From the NCBI RefSeq assembly GCF_000378465.1, contig NZ_KB899937.1:1-57553 (forward strand): a stretch of DNA of 57,553 bases. The letters run 5' to 3'. The notes below the pieces were generated by a model. That model had not been told where the DNA came from, did not search any database, and saw only the letters and a list, made by a program, of their open reading frames with translations. The position numbers and the translations under genes are program-made. The stretch is from Elioraea tepidiphila DSM 17972. GTDB taxonomy: Bacteria; Pseudomonadota; Alphaproteobacteria; Acetobacterales; Acetobacteraceae. Shown in pieces: positions 36,045 to 43,895 of this stretch. Numbering within the stretch: position 1 is the first letter of the stretch; each line of letters begins with the position of its first letter.

Positions 36045-37268
36045 ATGCCAGTCATTCCACCACCCAATCCGCTGCCGCCCGAACTCGCCGCAATCCGCGA
36101 CACGGTCACGCGGCTGTTCGAGAGCCGGATCATGGGCGAGATCGGCGGATACGAGGCGCGCCGCACGTTTCCGCGCCCGCTGATCCGCGCCATGGGCGAG
36201 GCGGGGCTGTTCGGCGCGGCATTCCCCGAAAAGCTCGGCGGCACCGATCTCGGCTTCATGGCGGTCGCGGTGATCTCGGAGGAGATCAGCCGGCTCAGGC
36301 CCGATCTCGGCTACTGCATGAACCTTCAGGCGATGACCTGCCCGTTCACGATCCTGAACTGGGGCACCGACGAGCAGGCCGCGCGGTTCGTCCCGCCCCT
36401 GATCGGCGGCGAGCGGATCGGCGCCTTCATGCTGACGGAGCCCGGCGGCGGCTCGGACCCCGCCGGAGCGATGAAGGCCCGCGCGGTGCGCGACGGCGAC
36501 ACCTACCGAATCTCCGGCTCGAAGCAGTGGATCACCTTCGCGCACGAGGCCGACACCGCAGTGCTGTTCGCCAAGACCGACCCCTCGGCCGGTCATCGCG
36601 GCATCACCGCCTTCGTGATCGAGCCGCGCTCGGCCCCCGGCTACCGCGCCGATCCGATCGCGATGCGCAACCTCTCGCCCGTGCTCTCCTCCTGCGCGGT
36701 GTTCTTCGACGAGTTCGCCGTGCCCGCGGCGAACCGGCTCGGCGCCGAGGGCGAGGGCTTCCGCATCGCCATGAACGCGCTCGAGTTCGGCCGGCTCACC
36801 GTCTCGGCACGGCTGGTCGGCGCAGCCCAGGGCTGTCTCGATCACGCGGCGGCTTACGCGCGCGAACGCGTCGTCGGCGGGCAGGCGATCGGGCGCTATC
36901 AGATGGTGCAGGCGCTGATCGCCGACATGGCGGCCGAGATCGCGGCCGCCCGCGCGCTGGTGCGCGAGCTCGCCGAGACCATGGACGCCGGCGCGCCCGC
37001 GAACCGGATCGCGAGCCTCGCCAAATACTTCGCCTCGCGCGCGGCCAAGACCGCGGTCGCCAACGCCACCGAGATCTTCGGCGGCTACGCGCTCGCCGAC
37101 GAGTATCCGATCAGCATGTTCAAGGGCTTCATCGAGATGCTGAATGTCGGCGAGGGCTCGTCGAACGTGCAGCGCGTGCTGATCGCCGAGGATGCGCTCG
37201 GCTACAAGGACGCGAACCGCGCGAGCCTGCCCGCGCGCAAGTTTCGCCCTCGTGCGGCGGCGGAGTAG
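36045..37268 (+). CDS. Acyl-CoA dehydrogenase
   Basis: 407 residues. FAD-dependent alpha,beta-oxidation of an acyl-CoA thioester. Family landmarks: [16 protein letters not shown] and [10 protein letters not shown] in the middle beta domain, [20 protein letters not shown], and near the C-terminus [15 protein letters not shown] then [21 protein letters not shown], where the Glu of GEGSS occupies the catalytic-base position. It resembles glutaryl/crotonobetainyl-type and short-chain members in length, but specificity cannot be read. First of three tightly packed genes with MaoC hydratase and an HpcH-type lyase. Confidence 0.92.
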   Translation: MPVIPPPNPLPPELAAIRDTVTRLFESRIMGEIGGYEARRTFPRPLIRAMGEAGLFGAAFPEKLGGTDLGFMAVAVISEEISRLRPDLGYCMNLQAMTCPFTILNWGTDEQAARFVPPLIGGERIGAFMLTEPGGGSDPAGAMKARAVRDGDTYRISGSKQWITFAHEADTAVLFAKTDPSAGHRGITAFVIEPRSAPGYRADPIAMRNLSPVLSSCAVFFDEFAVPAANRLGAEGEGFRIAMNALEFGRLTVSARLVGAAQGCLDHAAAYARERVVGGQAIGRYQMVQALIADMAAEIAAARALVRELAETMDAGAPANRIASLAKYFASRAAKTAVANATEIFGGYALADEYPISMFKGFIEMLNVGEGSSNVQRVLIAEDALGYKDANRASLPARKFRPRAAAE

Positions 37269-37273
37269 CGGCG

Positions 37274-37726
37274 ATGCCCGGACTCTGGTTCGAGGAGTTC
37301 GCCGAGGGGATGGTGATCGAGCACCCGATCCGCCGCACCGTCACCGAGGCCGACAACACGCTGTTCTGCGCGATGACCATGAACCCGGCCGCGCTGCATC
37401 TCGATGCCGAGGCGATGAAGGCGAGCCCGTTCGGCGAGCGCATCGTCAACTCGCTGTTCACGCTCGGGCTGATGGTGGGGATCTCCGTGCACGACACCAC
37501 GCTCGGCACCACGGTCGCCAATCTCGGTTTCGAGGAGGTGGCGTTCCCGGCCCCGCTGTTCCATGGCGACACGGTGCGCGTGCGCACCACCGTGCTGGGC
37601 GTGCGGGAAAGCAAGTCCCGCCCGTCCGAGGGCATCGTGACCTTCCTGCACGAGGCGATGAAGCAGGACGGCACCGTGGTCGCGCGCTGCCGCCGTGCCG
37701 CGCTGATGCGCAAGCGGCCCGCATGA
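37274..37726 (+). CDS. MaoC-like hydratase/dehydratase (hot-dog fold)
   Basis: 150 residues from ATG 37274, five bases after the dehydrogenase stop. The MaoC pattern is clear: FEEFAEGMVIEHPIRRTVTEADNTLFCAMTMN with the catalytic Asp in the first half, AALHLDAEAMKASPFGERIVNSLFTLGLM with the catalytic His, and PLFHGDTVRVRTTVLGVRESKSRP. Such enzymes hydrate enoyl-CoA; mesaconyl-CoA hydratases belong to the same fold but are about twice as long. The stop overlaps the lyase start by 4 bp (ATGA). Confidence 0.92.
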   Translation: MPGLWFEEFAEGMVIEHPIRRTVTEADNTLFCAMTMNPAALHLDAEAMKASPFGERIVNSLFTLGLMVGISVHDTTLGTTVANLGFEEVAFPAPLFHGDTVRVRTTVLGVRESKSRPSEGIVTFLHEAMKQDGTVVARCRRAALMRKRPA

Positions 37727-38577
37727 TCCCGCGCTCGTTCCTGTTCGTCCCCGCCGACAGCGACCGCAAGCTCGCGCGCGGCCCCGAGAGCGGCGCGGCC
37801 GCGCTGATCCTCGACCTCGAGGACTCCGTCGCCCTCGACCGCAAGCCGGTCGCGCGCGAAATGACCGCTGCCTGGCTGCGCGCGCGCCCCGCCTCGCCAC
37901 AGGCCTGGGTGCGCGTGAACGCGTTCGACACCGGCCTCACCATGGCCGACCTCGCCGCGATCGTCGCCGCGCGCCCGGACGGCATCGTGCTGCCGAAATG
38001 CGAGAGCGCGGCCGATCTCGCGCGCCTCGATGCCGCGCTCTCGGCGCTCGAGGCGCGCGAGGGCCTGCCCGATCGTTCCATCCCCGTGATGCCACTCGTC
38101 ACCGAGACCCCGGCGGCGATGTTCACCCTCGGCGCCTACGCCGGCGCGCCGCGCCTCGCCGCGCTGACCTGGGGCGGGGAGGACCTCGCCGCCGGGCTCG
38201 GTGCGCGCACGAACCGTCTGCCCGACGGCACCTGGGACGAGCCCTACCGCCTCGCGCGCGCACTGACGCTCATGGCCGCCGGTGCCGCCGGCGTGCCGGC
38301 GATCGACACGATCTATGCCGATGTCCGCAACCTCGACGGGCTGCGCGCCGAGTGCGAGGCCGGGCGACGCATGGGGTTCGCCGGGCGCATGGCGATCCAC
38401 CCGGCGCAGATCGCGGTGATCGAGGAAGCCTATGCACCAACGGCGGAGGAACGGGCCTGGGCGGAGCGGGTGATCGCCGCGTTCGAAGCGGCCACTGGCG
38501 CAGGCGTGATCGCGCTCGACGGCAAGATGGTCGACAAGCCCCACCTGGTGCAGGCACGGCGACTGCTGGGCAAGTAG
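37723..38577 (+). CDS. HpcH/HpaI-family CoA ester lyase (CitE-like)
   Basis: 284 residues, TIM barrel. RSFLFVPADSDRKLARG at the N-terminus, ALILDLEDSV with metal-binding Glu/Asp, WVRVNAFDTG, DGIVLPKCESAADL, MPLVTETPAAM and the C-terminal GRMAIHPAQIAVI are all typical of CitE / malyl-CoA / citramalyl-CoA lyases. It should cleave or form a 3-hydroxyacyl-CoA. In this operon it would act after the dehydrogenase and hydratase. Start overlaps the maoC stop. Confidence 0.92.
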   Translation: MIPRSFLFVPADSDRKLARGPESGAAALILDLEDSVALDRKPVAREMTAAWLRARPASPQAWVRVNAFDTGLTMADLAAIVAARPDGIVLPKCESAADLARLDAALSALEAREGLPDRSIPVMPLVTETPAAMFTLGAYAGAPRLAALTWGGEDLAAGLGARTNRLPDGTWDEPYRLARALTLMAAGAAGVPAIDTIYADVRNLDGLRAECEAGRRMGFAGRMAIHPAQIAVIEEAYAPTAEERAWAERVIAAFEAATGAGVIALDGKMVDKPHLVQARRLLGK

Positions 38578-38581
38578 CAGG

Positions 38582-38608
38582 GTGGGGGGACGACGGTCGT
38601 CCCCCCAC
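38582..38608 (+). terminator. 12-bp perfect hairpin after the lyase gene
   Basis: Positions 38582-38593 (GTGGGGGGACGA) pair with 38597-38608 (TCGTCCCCCCAC), starting five bases after the lyase stop. The following ACCCCCCTCCAT is nearly the same as the sequence after the M81 gene hairpin (ACACCCCCCTGCAT). It likely ends this operon and sits between convergent genes. Confidence 0.65.
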
Positions 38609-38619
38609 ACCCCCCTCCA

Positions 38620-39324
38620 TTATCGGGCGCCGGTCTCGGACTCGTAGCGCGCCTTGGTCTCCGCGTTGGGCGGGTACAGGCCAGGCAGGGGCACGCCCTT
38701 CTCCACCTCGCGCATGATCCAGGCTTCGAGCTTCTCCTGCGCCTCGGCCTCGCGCGTCACCGCCTCCACCATCGCCTGCGGAATCAGCACCGCGCCGTCA
38801 TCGTCCGCCACCACCACGTCGCCGGGATAGACCGCCACACCACCGCAGCCCACCGGCTCCTCCCAGTTCACGAAGGTCAACGCCGCGACCGAGGGCGGCG
38901 CCGCTTCCAACGCGCACCACACCGGCAGGCTCGTGCCCCGCACGCCCACCGCATCGCGCACCGCCCCCTCGGTGACCAGCGCAGCCACGCCCTTCTTCGC
39001 CATCCGCGCGCACAGGATGTCGCCGAAGATACCCGCCTCGGTCACGCCCTCGGTGCTGGCGACCACCACCACGCCCTCAGGCATCGCCTCGATCGCCCCG
39101 CGCGTCGAACGCGGATTCGCCCAGCTCTCGGGCGTGGCCAGATCCTCGCGCGCCGGAATGAAACGCAGCGTGAACGCAGGCCCCACCACGCGCTTCTGGC
39201 CTGCGCGCAACGGCCGCGGCCCCGTCATCCAGGTCTTGCGCAGCCCCTTCTTCAACAGCACCGTCGTCAGCGTCGCCGTCGTCACGCCCGCGAGCGTGTC
39301 GCGGATGGCCGGTGTCAAGGTCAT
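38620..39324 (-). CDS. RraA-like family protein (possible HMG/CHA aldolase type)
   Basis: 234 residues. The RraA-like fold core is present: IFGDILCARMAKKGVAALVTEGAVRDAVGVR and VYPGDVVVADDDGAVLIP. In 4-hydroxy-4-methyl-2-oxoglutarate/oxaloacetate aldolases this region carries an Arg and Asp for catalysis, here in GAVRD, so an aldolase or decarboxylase role is plausible; regulators of RNase E share the fold but are shorter (~160). An N-terminal extension (residues 1-60) is common in catabolic members. Followed upstream on the same strand by a Bug protein. Confidence 0.85.
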   Translation of the reverse strand: MTLTPAIRDTLAGVTTATLTTVLLKKGLRKTWMTGPRPLRAGQKRVVGPAFTLRFIPAREDLATPESWANPRSTRGAIEAMPEGVVVVASTEGVTEAGIFGDILCARMAKKGVAALVTEGAVRDAVGVRGTSLPVWCALEAAPPSVAALTFVNWEEPVGCGGVAVYPGDVVVADDDGAVLIPQAMVEAVTREAEAQEKLEAWIMREVEKGVPLPGLYPPNAETKARYESETGAR

Positions 39325-39354
39325 GGTCGCGTCCTTGTCCTTTCCGAACGATGA

Positions 39355-40329
39355 TCAGTCGAGCCGCGCGCCCGAGCGCCGGACCACTTCGGCCCAGCGC
39401 GCGGTCTCGGAAACCACGAAAGCGGCGAACTCCGCCGGCGTCGCGCTCAACGGCTCGGCGCCGAGTTCGCTCAGACGCCCGAGCAGGCTGCCGTTCGGTC
39501 CGGTCATCTCGGCCATCGCCGCGGCAAGGCGCTGCACGATCGCATCCGGCGTGCCGGCCGGCGCGAACAGGCCGAACCAGGCGCCGGTGACGAAGCCCGG
39601 CACCCCCGCCTCGGTGAAGGTGGGCACATCGGGCAGCGCCGCCATCCGGGCGCGCGAGGCGACCGCGATCGGCCGCACGCGCCCGTCGCGGATCTGACCG
39701 ATCGTGCCCGGCAGCAGTTCGAACATCAGCTCGATCCGCCCGGCGATCAGGTCGGTCTGCGCCGGCGCCGAGCCGCGATACGGCACGTGCTCCATCTCGA
39801 TGCCGGCCGCCGCCTTGAACATCTCGCCGGCGAGATGGATCGAGGTGCCGTTGCCGGACGAGCCGAAGCGCAGCCGGCCGGGATTCGCCTTCGCGTAGGC
39901 GACGAATTCCGCGACGGTGCGGGCAGGCACGTCCGGGTGCACGACCAGGATGTTGGGCACGATCGCAAGCGGCGCGATCGCCACGAAATCCTTGATCGGA
40001 TCGTAGGGCAGGCGCTCGAACAGCGCCGCGTTCGCCGCGTGCGTGCCCTGGGTGCCGAGGAAGACGGTGTAGCCGTCGGGCGCGGCGCGCGACACTGCCT
40101 CGGCGGCGATGTTGCCGGAGGCGCCGGGCCGGTTCTCGACCACCACCGGCTGGCCGATCGCCGCGCCGAGCCGCTCGGCCAGCAGCCGCCCGAGCACATC
40201 CGCGGTTCCGCCCGGCGGAAAGGGCAGCACGAGGCGGGGTGGTCGCGTTGGCCAGCTCTGCGCGCGCGCGAGCGTCGGTGCTGCCGCCAGCGCAGCGAGC
40301 AGCACGCGGCGTGTCATCCTTGCGTCCAT
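39355..40329 (-). CDS. Tripartite tricarboxylate transporter substrate-binding protein (Bug/TctC family)
   Basis: 324 residues, with a signal peptide at 1-24 (TRRVLLAALAAAPTLARAQS). Bug signatures: WPTRPPRLVLPFPPGGTADVLGRLLAERL, VVENRPGASGNIAAEAVSRAAPDGYT, DFVAIAPLAIVPN, and AGVPGFVTGAWFGLFAPAGTP. It binds a carboxylated or aromatic ligand in the periplasm. No TctA or TctB membrane partner is present in the window, so it may be an orphan that works with permeases elsewhere. 30 bp upstream of the RraA-like gene on the same strand, likely cotranscribed. Confidence 0.92.
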   Translation of the reverse strand: MDARMTRRVLLAALAAAPTLARAQSWPTRPPRLVLPFPPGGTADVLGRLLAERLGAAIGQPVVVENRPGASGNIAAEAVSRAAPDGYTVFLGTQGTHAANAALFERLPYDPIKDFVAIAPLAIVPNILVVHPDVPARTVAEFVAYAKANPGRLRFGSSGNGTSIHLAGEMFKAAAGIEMEHVPYRGSAPAQTDLIAGRIELMFELLPGTIGQIRDGRVRPIAVASRARMAALPDVPTFTEAGVPGFVTGAWFGLFAPAGTPDAIVQRLAAAMAEMTGPNGSLLGRLSELGAEPLSATPAEFAAFVVSETARWAEVVRRSGARLD

Positions 40330-40397
40330 CAGGGCAGTCCCGGGTTGCCGTGTCGGGGTCGATCAACCATCCGCGGCGCCCGGCGTCAATGCGGCCG

Positions 40398-41789
40398 TCA
40401 GCGGAACAGGGTCTTGGGCAGCCAGGTCGCGAGCTCGGGGAACATCCAGAGCACGCCGAGCGCCAGAACCTGCAACGCGACGAACGGGATGCTGCCGCGA
40501 TAGATGTCGCCGGTCGTCACCGAGCCCGGCGCCACGCCGCGCAGATAGAACAGCGCGAAGCCGAACGGCGGCGTCAGGAAGCTCGTCTGCAGGTTCACCC
40601 CGATCATCACGCCAAGCCAGATCGGATCGATGTCGAGCATCAGCAGCGCGGGCGCCGTCAGCGGCACGACGATGAACACGATCTCGAACGTGTCGAGGAA
40701 GAACCCGAGCACGAACATCAGCCCCATCGCCGCGAGCACGGCGCCGACGCGCCCACCCGGCAATCCGTGCAGCACCTCCTCGATCAGAAGCTCGCCCCCC
40801 ATGGTGCGGAACACCAGGCTGAAGATCGAGGCGCCGAACAGGATCACGAACACCATCGCGGTGGTCTTCAACGTACTTTCGGCGGCCTCCTGCAACCGGC
40901 CGAACGAGAGCTCGCGGCGCACGAAGGCGAGCAGCACCGCCCCCACGGCGCCGACCGAGGCACTCTCGGTCGGCGTGGCGATGCCGCCGAGGATCGAGCC
41001 GAGCACGGCCATGATCAGCACCAGCGGCGGCACGAGCGAGGACACGATCCGCCGCGGCAGGCTCGCCCGCTTGGCATCGGTCATGGTGATCGCCGGGGCT
41101 CCGGACGGGCGGAGCGCGGCGAACAGCACCGCCCAGACGATGTAGAGCCCGACCAGCAGCAGTCCCGGCAGCACTGCCCCCGCGAACAGGTCGGACACCG
41201 ACACGGGGTCGGGCGCGAAATTGCCCTTGCGCAACTGCGCCTCGGAATTGGCGCCCTGAATGAAGTCGGCGACGAAGATCAGGATCGTCGAGGGCGGGAT
41301 GATCTGGCCCAAGGTGCCGGAGGCGCAGATCGCTCCCGTCGCGAGTTTCGGGTCGTAGCCCGCGCGCAGCATCGCCGGCAGGCTGATCAACCCCATCGTC
41401 ACCACGGTCGCGCCGACCACGCCGGTCGAGGCCGCGAGCAGCGCGCCGACGATGATGACGGAGATCGCAAGCCCGCCGCGCACGGGGCCGAAGCACTGGC
41501 CCATCGTCGTCAGCAGCGCCTCGGCGATACGGGTCCGCTCCAGCACCGTGCCCATGAAGATGAACAGCGGCACCGCGACCAGCACCTCGGATTGCATGAT
41601 GCCGAAGTAGCGCGGCGCGATGGTCGCGAAGTAGGACGGGTCGAACGCCCCGACCAGCCAGCCCGCGAGCGCGAAGGACAGCGAGGTGCCGGCCAGCGTG
41701 AACGCGACCGGATAGCCGAGCATCAGCGTGCCGATCGTCACCACGAACAGCAGGACGGAGAGGATCTCCCCGAGAACGACCGGCTCCAT
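40398..41789 (-). CDS. TRAP transporter large permease (DctM)
   Basis: 463 residues from ATG 41789, twelve or more membrane helices. DctM pattern: LMLGYPVAFTLAG near the N-terminus, VPLFIFMGTVLERTRIAEALL, GGLAISVIIVGALLAASTGVVGATVVTMGLISLPAML, GTLGQIIPPSTILIF and the C-terminal GVMIGVNLQTSFLTPPFGFALFYLRG. The large subunit carries the Na+-coupled transport path. Its stop lies 68 bp from the Bug gene start. It pairs with the small subunit gene 3 bp upstream. Confidence 0.94.
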   Translation of the reverse strand: MEPVVLGEILSVLLFVVTIGTLMLGYPVAFTLAGTSLSFALAGWLVGAFDPSYFATIAPRYFGIMQSEVLVAVPLFIFMGTVLERTRIAEALLTTMGQCFGPVRGGLAISVIIVGALLAASTGVVGATVVTMGLISLPAMLRAGYDPKLATGAICASGTLGQIIPPSTILIFVADFIQGANSEAQLRKGNFAPDPVSVSDLFAGAVLPGLLLVGLYIVWAVLFAALRPSGAPAITMTDAKRASLPRRIVSSLVPPLVLIMAVLGSILGGIATPTESASVGAVGAVLLAFVRRELSFGRLQEAAESTLKTTAMVFVILFGASIFSLVFRTMGGELLIEEVLHGLPGGRVGAVLAAMGLMFVLGFFLDTFEIVFIVVPLTAPALLMLDIDPIWLGVMIGVNLQTSFLTPPFGFALFYLRGVAPGSVTTGDIYRGSIPFVALQVLALGVLWMFPELATWLPKTLFR

Positions 41790-41792
41790 GGT

Positions 41793-42335
41793 TCAGGACG
41801 ATCCGGCCGTCAGATGCGGCGCGTGTTCGGGCCGCCCGCCGAGCAGCAGCGCCGCCTTGGCGGCCTGCGCAAGTCCCTGGAGCCCGAGCATGACGCAGAA
41901 GCCGAGCACACAGGACTTGAGCAGGTAGAGCCCGGGCAGACCCCCGATGTTCTGGCTCCCTTCGCCGAACATCCAGGAAAGCCGGACCGCCGGCCACGTG
42001 TACACCCAGATCACGGCCAGCATCGGCAGCAGGAAGACCACCGTCCCGAGCAGCTCCACCTTCGCCTTCGTGCGCGGGTCGGCCGCGCGGTAGAACAGAT
42101 CGACGCGGACATGCGCGTCCGCGCGCAGCGCGAAGGCCGCACCCAGCGTGAACCCCGCGCCGTTCAGCCAGACATAGACGTCCTGCATCCAGCTGAACGC
42201 GATGCCGAAACCGTAGCGCAGCACGACGTTGACGAAGCAGACGAGCACGGCCGCGATCAGCCCCCACGCGAGCAGGCGCCCTACCGCGTTGCTCAGCGCA
42301 TCGACCGCGCGCACGAACAGGACAAGTGCCGCCAT
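41793..42335 (-). CDS. TRAP transporter small permease (DctQ)
   Basis: ATG 42335 gives 180 residues with four membrane helices. The DctQ features are AVLVCFVNVVLRYGFGIAFSWMQ and LGAAFALRADAHVRVDLFY, the latter with the conserved arginine/histidine after the second helix. It ends 3 bp before dctM starts. The TRAP binding protein (DctP) normally encoded beside these genes is absent; the neighbouring Bug protein belongs to another transporter class. Confidence 0.92.
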   Translation of the reverse strand: MAALVLFVRAVDALSNAVGRLLAWGLIAAVLVCFVNVVLRYGFGIAFSWMQDVYVWLNGAGFTLGAAFALRADAHVRVDLFYRAADPRTKAKVELLGTVVFLLPMLAVIWVYTWPAVRLSWMFGEGSQNIGGLPGLYLLKSCVLGFCVMLGLQGLAQAAKAALLLGGRPEHAPHLTAGSS

Positions 42336-42489
42336 GGCCCCAGGACGTATCCCCCGATCGCGGCACGGCCCGAACGGGCGCCGCGCGTCGGACCCTATGG
42401 GGAGGGCAGCGCAAACGCAAACGAAACACGGAAGCGCGTGGGAACCGCGGGTTGCGGACCCGGCCCGCGCTGTGGCACGGCCTGAGGCC

Positions 42490-43065
42490 ATGCCAGGACG
42501 TCGATGGATCACGCTCGGTTGCACGGCGCTCGTGCTTGCGGGGCGTCCTCGGGCCGCCCGCGCCGAGGATGCAGCCTGGGGTGCCGCGCGGCAGGGACGC
42601 GCGGCCGTGCTCATGCGCCACGCGGTCGCGCCGGGCGGCGGCGATCCGCCCGGGTTCCGGATCGACGACTGTTCCACCCAGCGCCTGCTCTCCGAGGCGG
42701 GCCGCGCCCAGTCCCGCGCGATCGGGGAGGCGCTCCGTGCCCGCGGCATCGCGTCGGCGCGCGTGCTCTCGTCCGCCTGGTGCCGCTGCCTCGACACCGC
42801 CGAACGGCTTGGCCTCGGTCCCGTGACCATCGAGCCGATCCTGAACAGCTTCTTCGCCGATCGCAGCACGGCCGAGGCGCAGACGGCGGCGCTGCGCGGG
42901 ATGTTGCGCAACTGGAGCGAGCCGCGCCCGCTCGTGCTGGTGACCCATCAGGTGAACATCACCGCGCTGACCGGCGTGTTCCCCGCTTCGGGCGAGGCGC
43001 TGTTGGTGTATACCGGGACGCGCGCCGGCACGGTTGCGCTGCGCGTCCCGCCTCCCCCCGCCTGA
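42490..43065 (+). CDS. Exported histidine phosphatase family protein
   Basis: 191 residues from ATG 42490, with a likely signal peptide at residues 1-25 (RRWITLGCTALVLAGRPRAARA, with two Arg at the start). The phosphoacceptor histidine is in AVLMRHAVAPGGGDP, followed by LSEAGRAQSRAIGEAL, VLSSAWCRCLDTAE and the second histidine in LVLVTHQVNITALTG. Unlike the phosphatase at 24863-25420 this one should act in the periplasm. It is 16 bp upstream of uppP and divergent from dctQ. Confidence 0.87.
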   Translation: MPGRRWITLGCTALVLAGRPRAARAEDAAWGAARQGRAAVLMRHAVAPGGGDPPGFRIDDCSTQRLLSEAGRAQSRAIGEALRARGIASARVLSSAWCRCLDTAERLGLGPVTIEPILNSFFADRSTAEAQTAALRGMLRNWSEPRPLVLVTHQVNITALTGVFPASGEALLVYTGTRAGTVALRVPPPPA

Positions 43066-43081
43066 ACGGACCCCGACCGCA

Positions 43082-43885
43082 ATGGACATGACCTCCGCGT
43101 TGCAGGCGCTGCTGCTCGGCATCGTCGAGGGCGCGACCGAGTTCATCCCCGTGTCGTCCACAGGCCACCTGATCCTGGTGATCGACCTCCTCGGCTTCGT
43201 CGGCACGCCCGGCAAGAGTTTCGAGATCGTCATCCAGATGGGCGCGATCCTGGCCGTGGTCGCGATCTATTTCCGCAAGCTCTGGGGGCTCGCCTTCGGC
43301 ATGGTCACCGATCGCGAGGCGCGGCTCTATGTGCGCAACCTGCTGCTCGCCTTCCTGCCCGCGCTCGTGATCGGCGCCACGCTCTACGGGCCGGTGACGC
43401 GCTTCCTGTTCAATCCCTACGTCGTCTGCGCCGCGCTGATCGCCGGCGGCATCGCGATCATCCTGATCGAGCGGTTCCGCGGCGAGCCGACCGCGCACCG
43501 CGTCGAGGCGATCACGCCGCGCCTGGCCCTCGCGATCGGCTTCTTCCAGGTGCTGGCGATGGTCCCGGGAACCTCGCGCTCCGGCGCCACGATCATCGGC
43601 GCGCTGCTGCTCGGGGTCGCTCGCCCCGCCGCGCTCGAATTCAGCTTCATGCTCGCCATCCCCACCATGTTCGCCGCGACCACGTACAGCCTCTACCGCG
43701 AATGGTCGGCGCTCACCTGGGACGGCGCCGGGCTGATCGCGATCGGGTTTGCATCCGCCTTCGTCGTCGCCTTCGCCGTGGTCCGCCTCGTGCTCGCCTT
43801 CATCGCGAAGATCGGCTTCGCACCGTTCGGCTACTACCGGATCGCGCTGGGCCTTGTCATGCTGGCGGTCCTGACGACGCGCTGA
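43082..43885 (+). CDS. uppP: Undecaprenyl-diphosphatase (UppP/BacA)
   Basis: 267 residues, ~8 membrane helices. UppP dephosphorylates undecaprenyl pyrophosphate to recycle the lipid carrier for peptidoglycan and polysaccharide synthesis. The two signature regions are present: LGIVEGATEFIPVSSTGHL at residues ~13-31 with the catalytic Glu and His, and MVPGTSRSGATIIGALLLG with the catalytic Arg/Ser near residue 165. Start is ATG 43082, two codons before a second ATG. Expression also protects against bacitracin. Confidence 0.96.
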   Translation: MDMTSALQALLLGIVEGATEFIPVSSTGHLILVIDLLGFVGTPGKSFEIVIQMGAILAVVAIYFRKLWGLAFGMVTDREARLYVRNLLLAFLPALVIGATLYGPVTRFLFNPYVVCAALIAGGIAIILIERFRGEPTAHRVEAITPRLALAIGFFQVLAMVPGTSRSGATIIGALLLGVARPAALEFSFMLAIPTMFAATTYSLYREWSALTWDGAGLIAIGFASAFVVAFAVVRLVLAFIAKIGFAPFGYYRIALGLVMLAVLTTR

Positions 43886-43895
43886 GGGAGCGACG

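Noticed and set aside
40239-42485. A 748-codon plus-strand frame and a 956-codon minus-strand frame (40363-43233)
   Set aside because: Both overlap the well-supported TRAP permease genes in other frames and carry no recognisable domains; the only conserved segments belong to dctM, dctQ and uppP.
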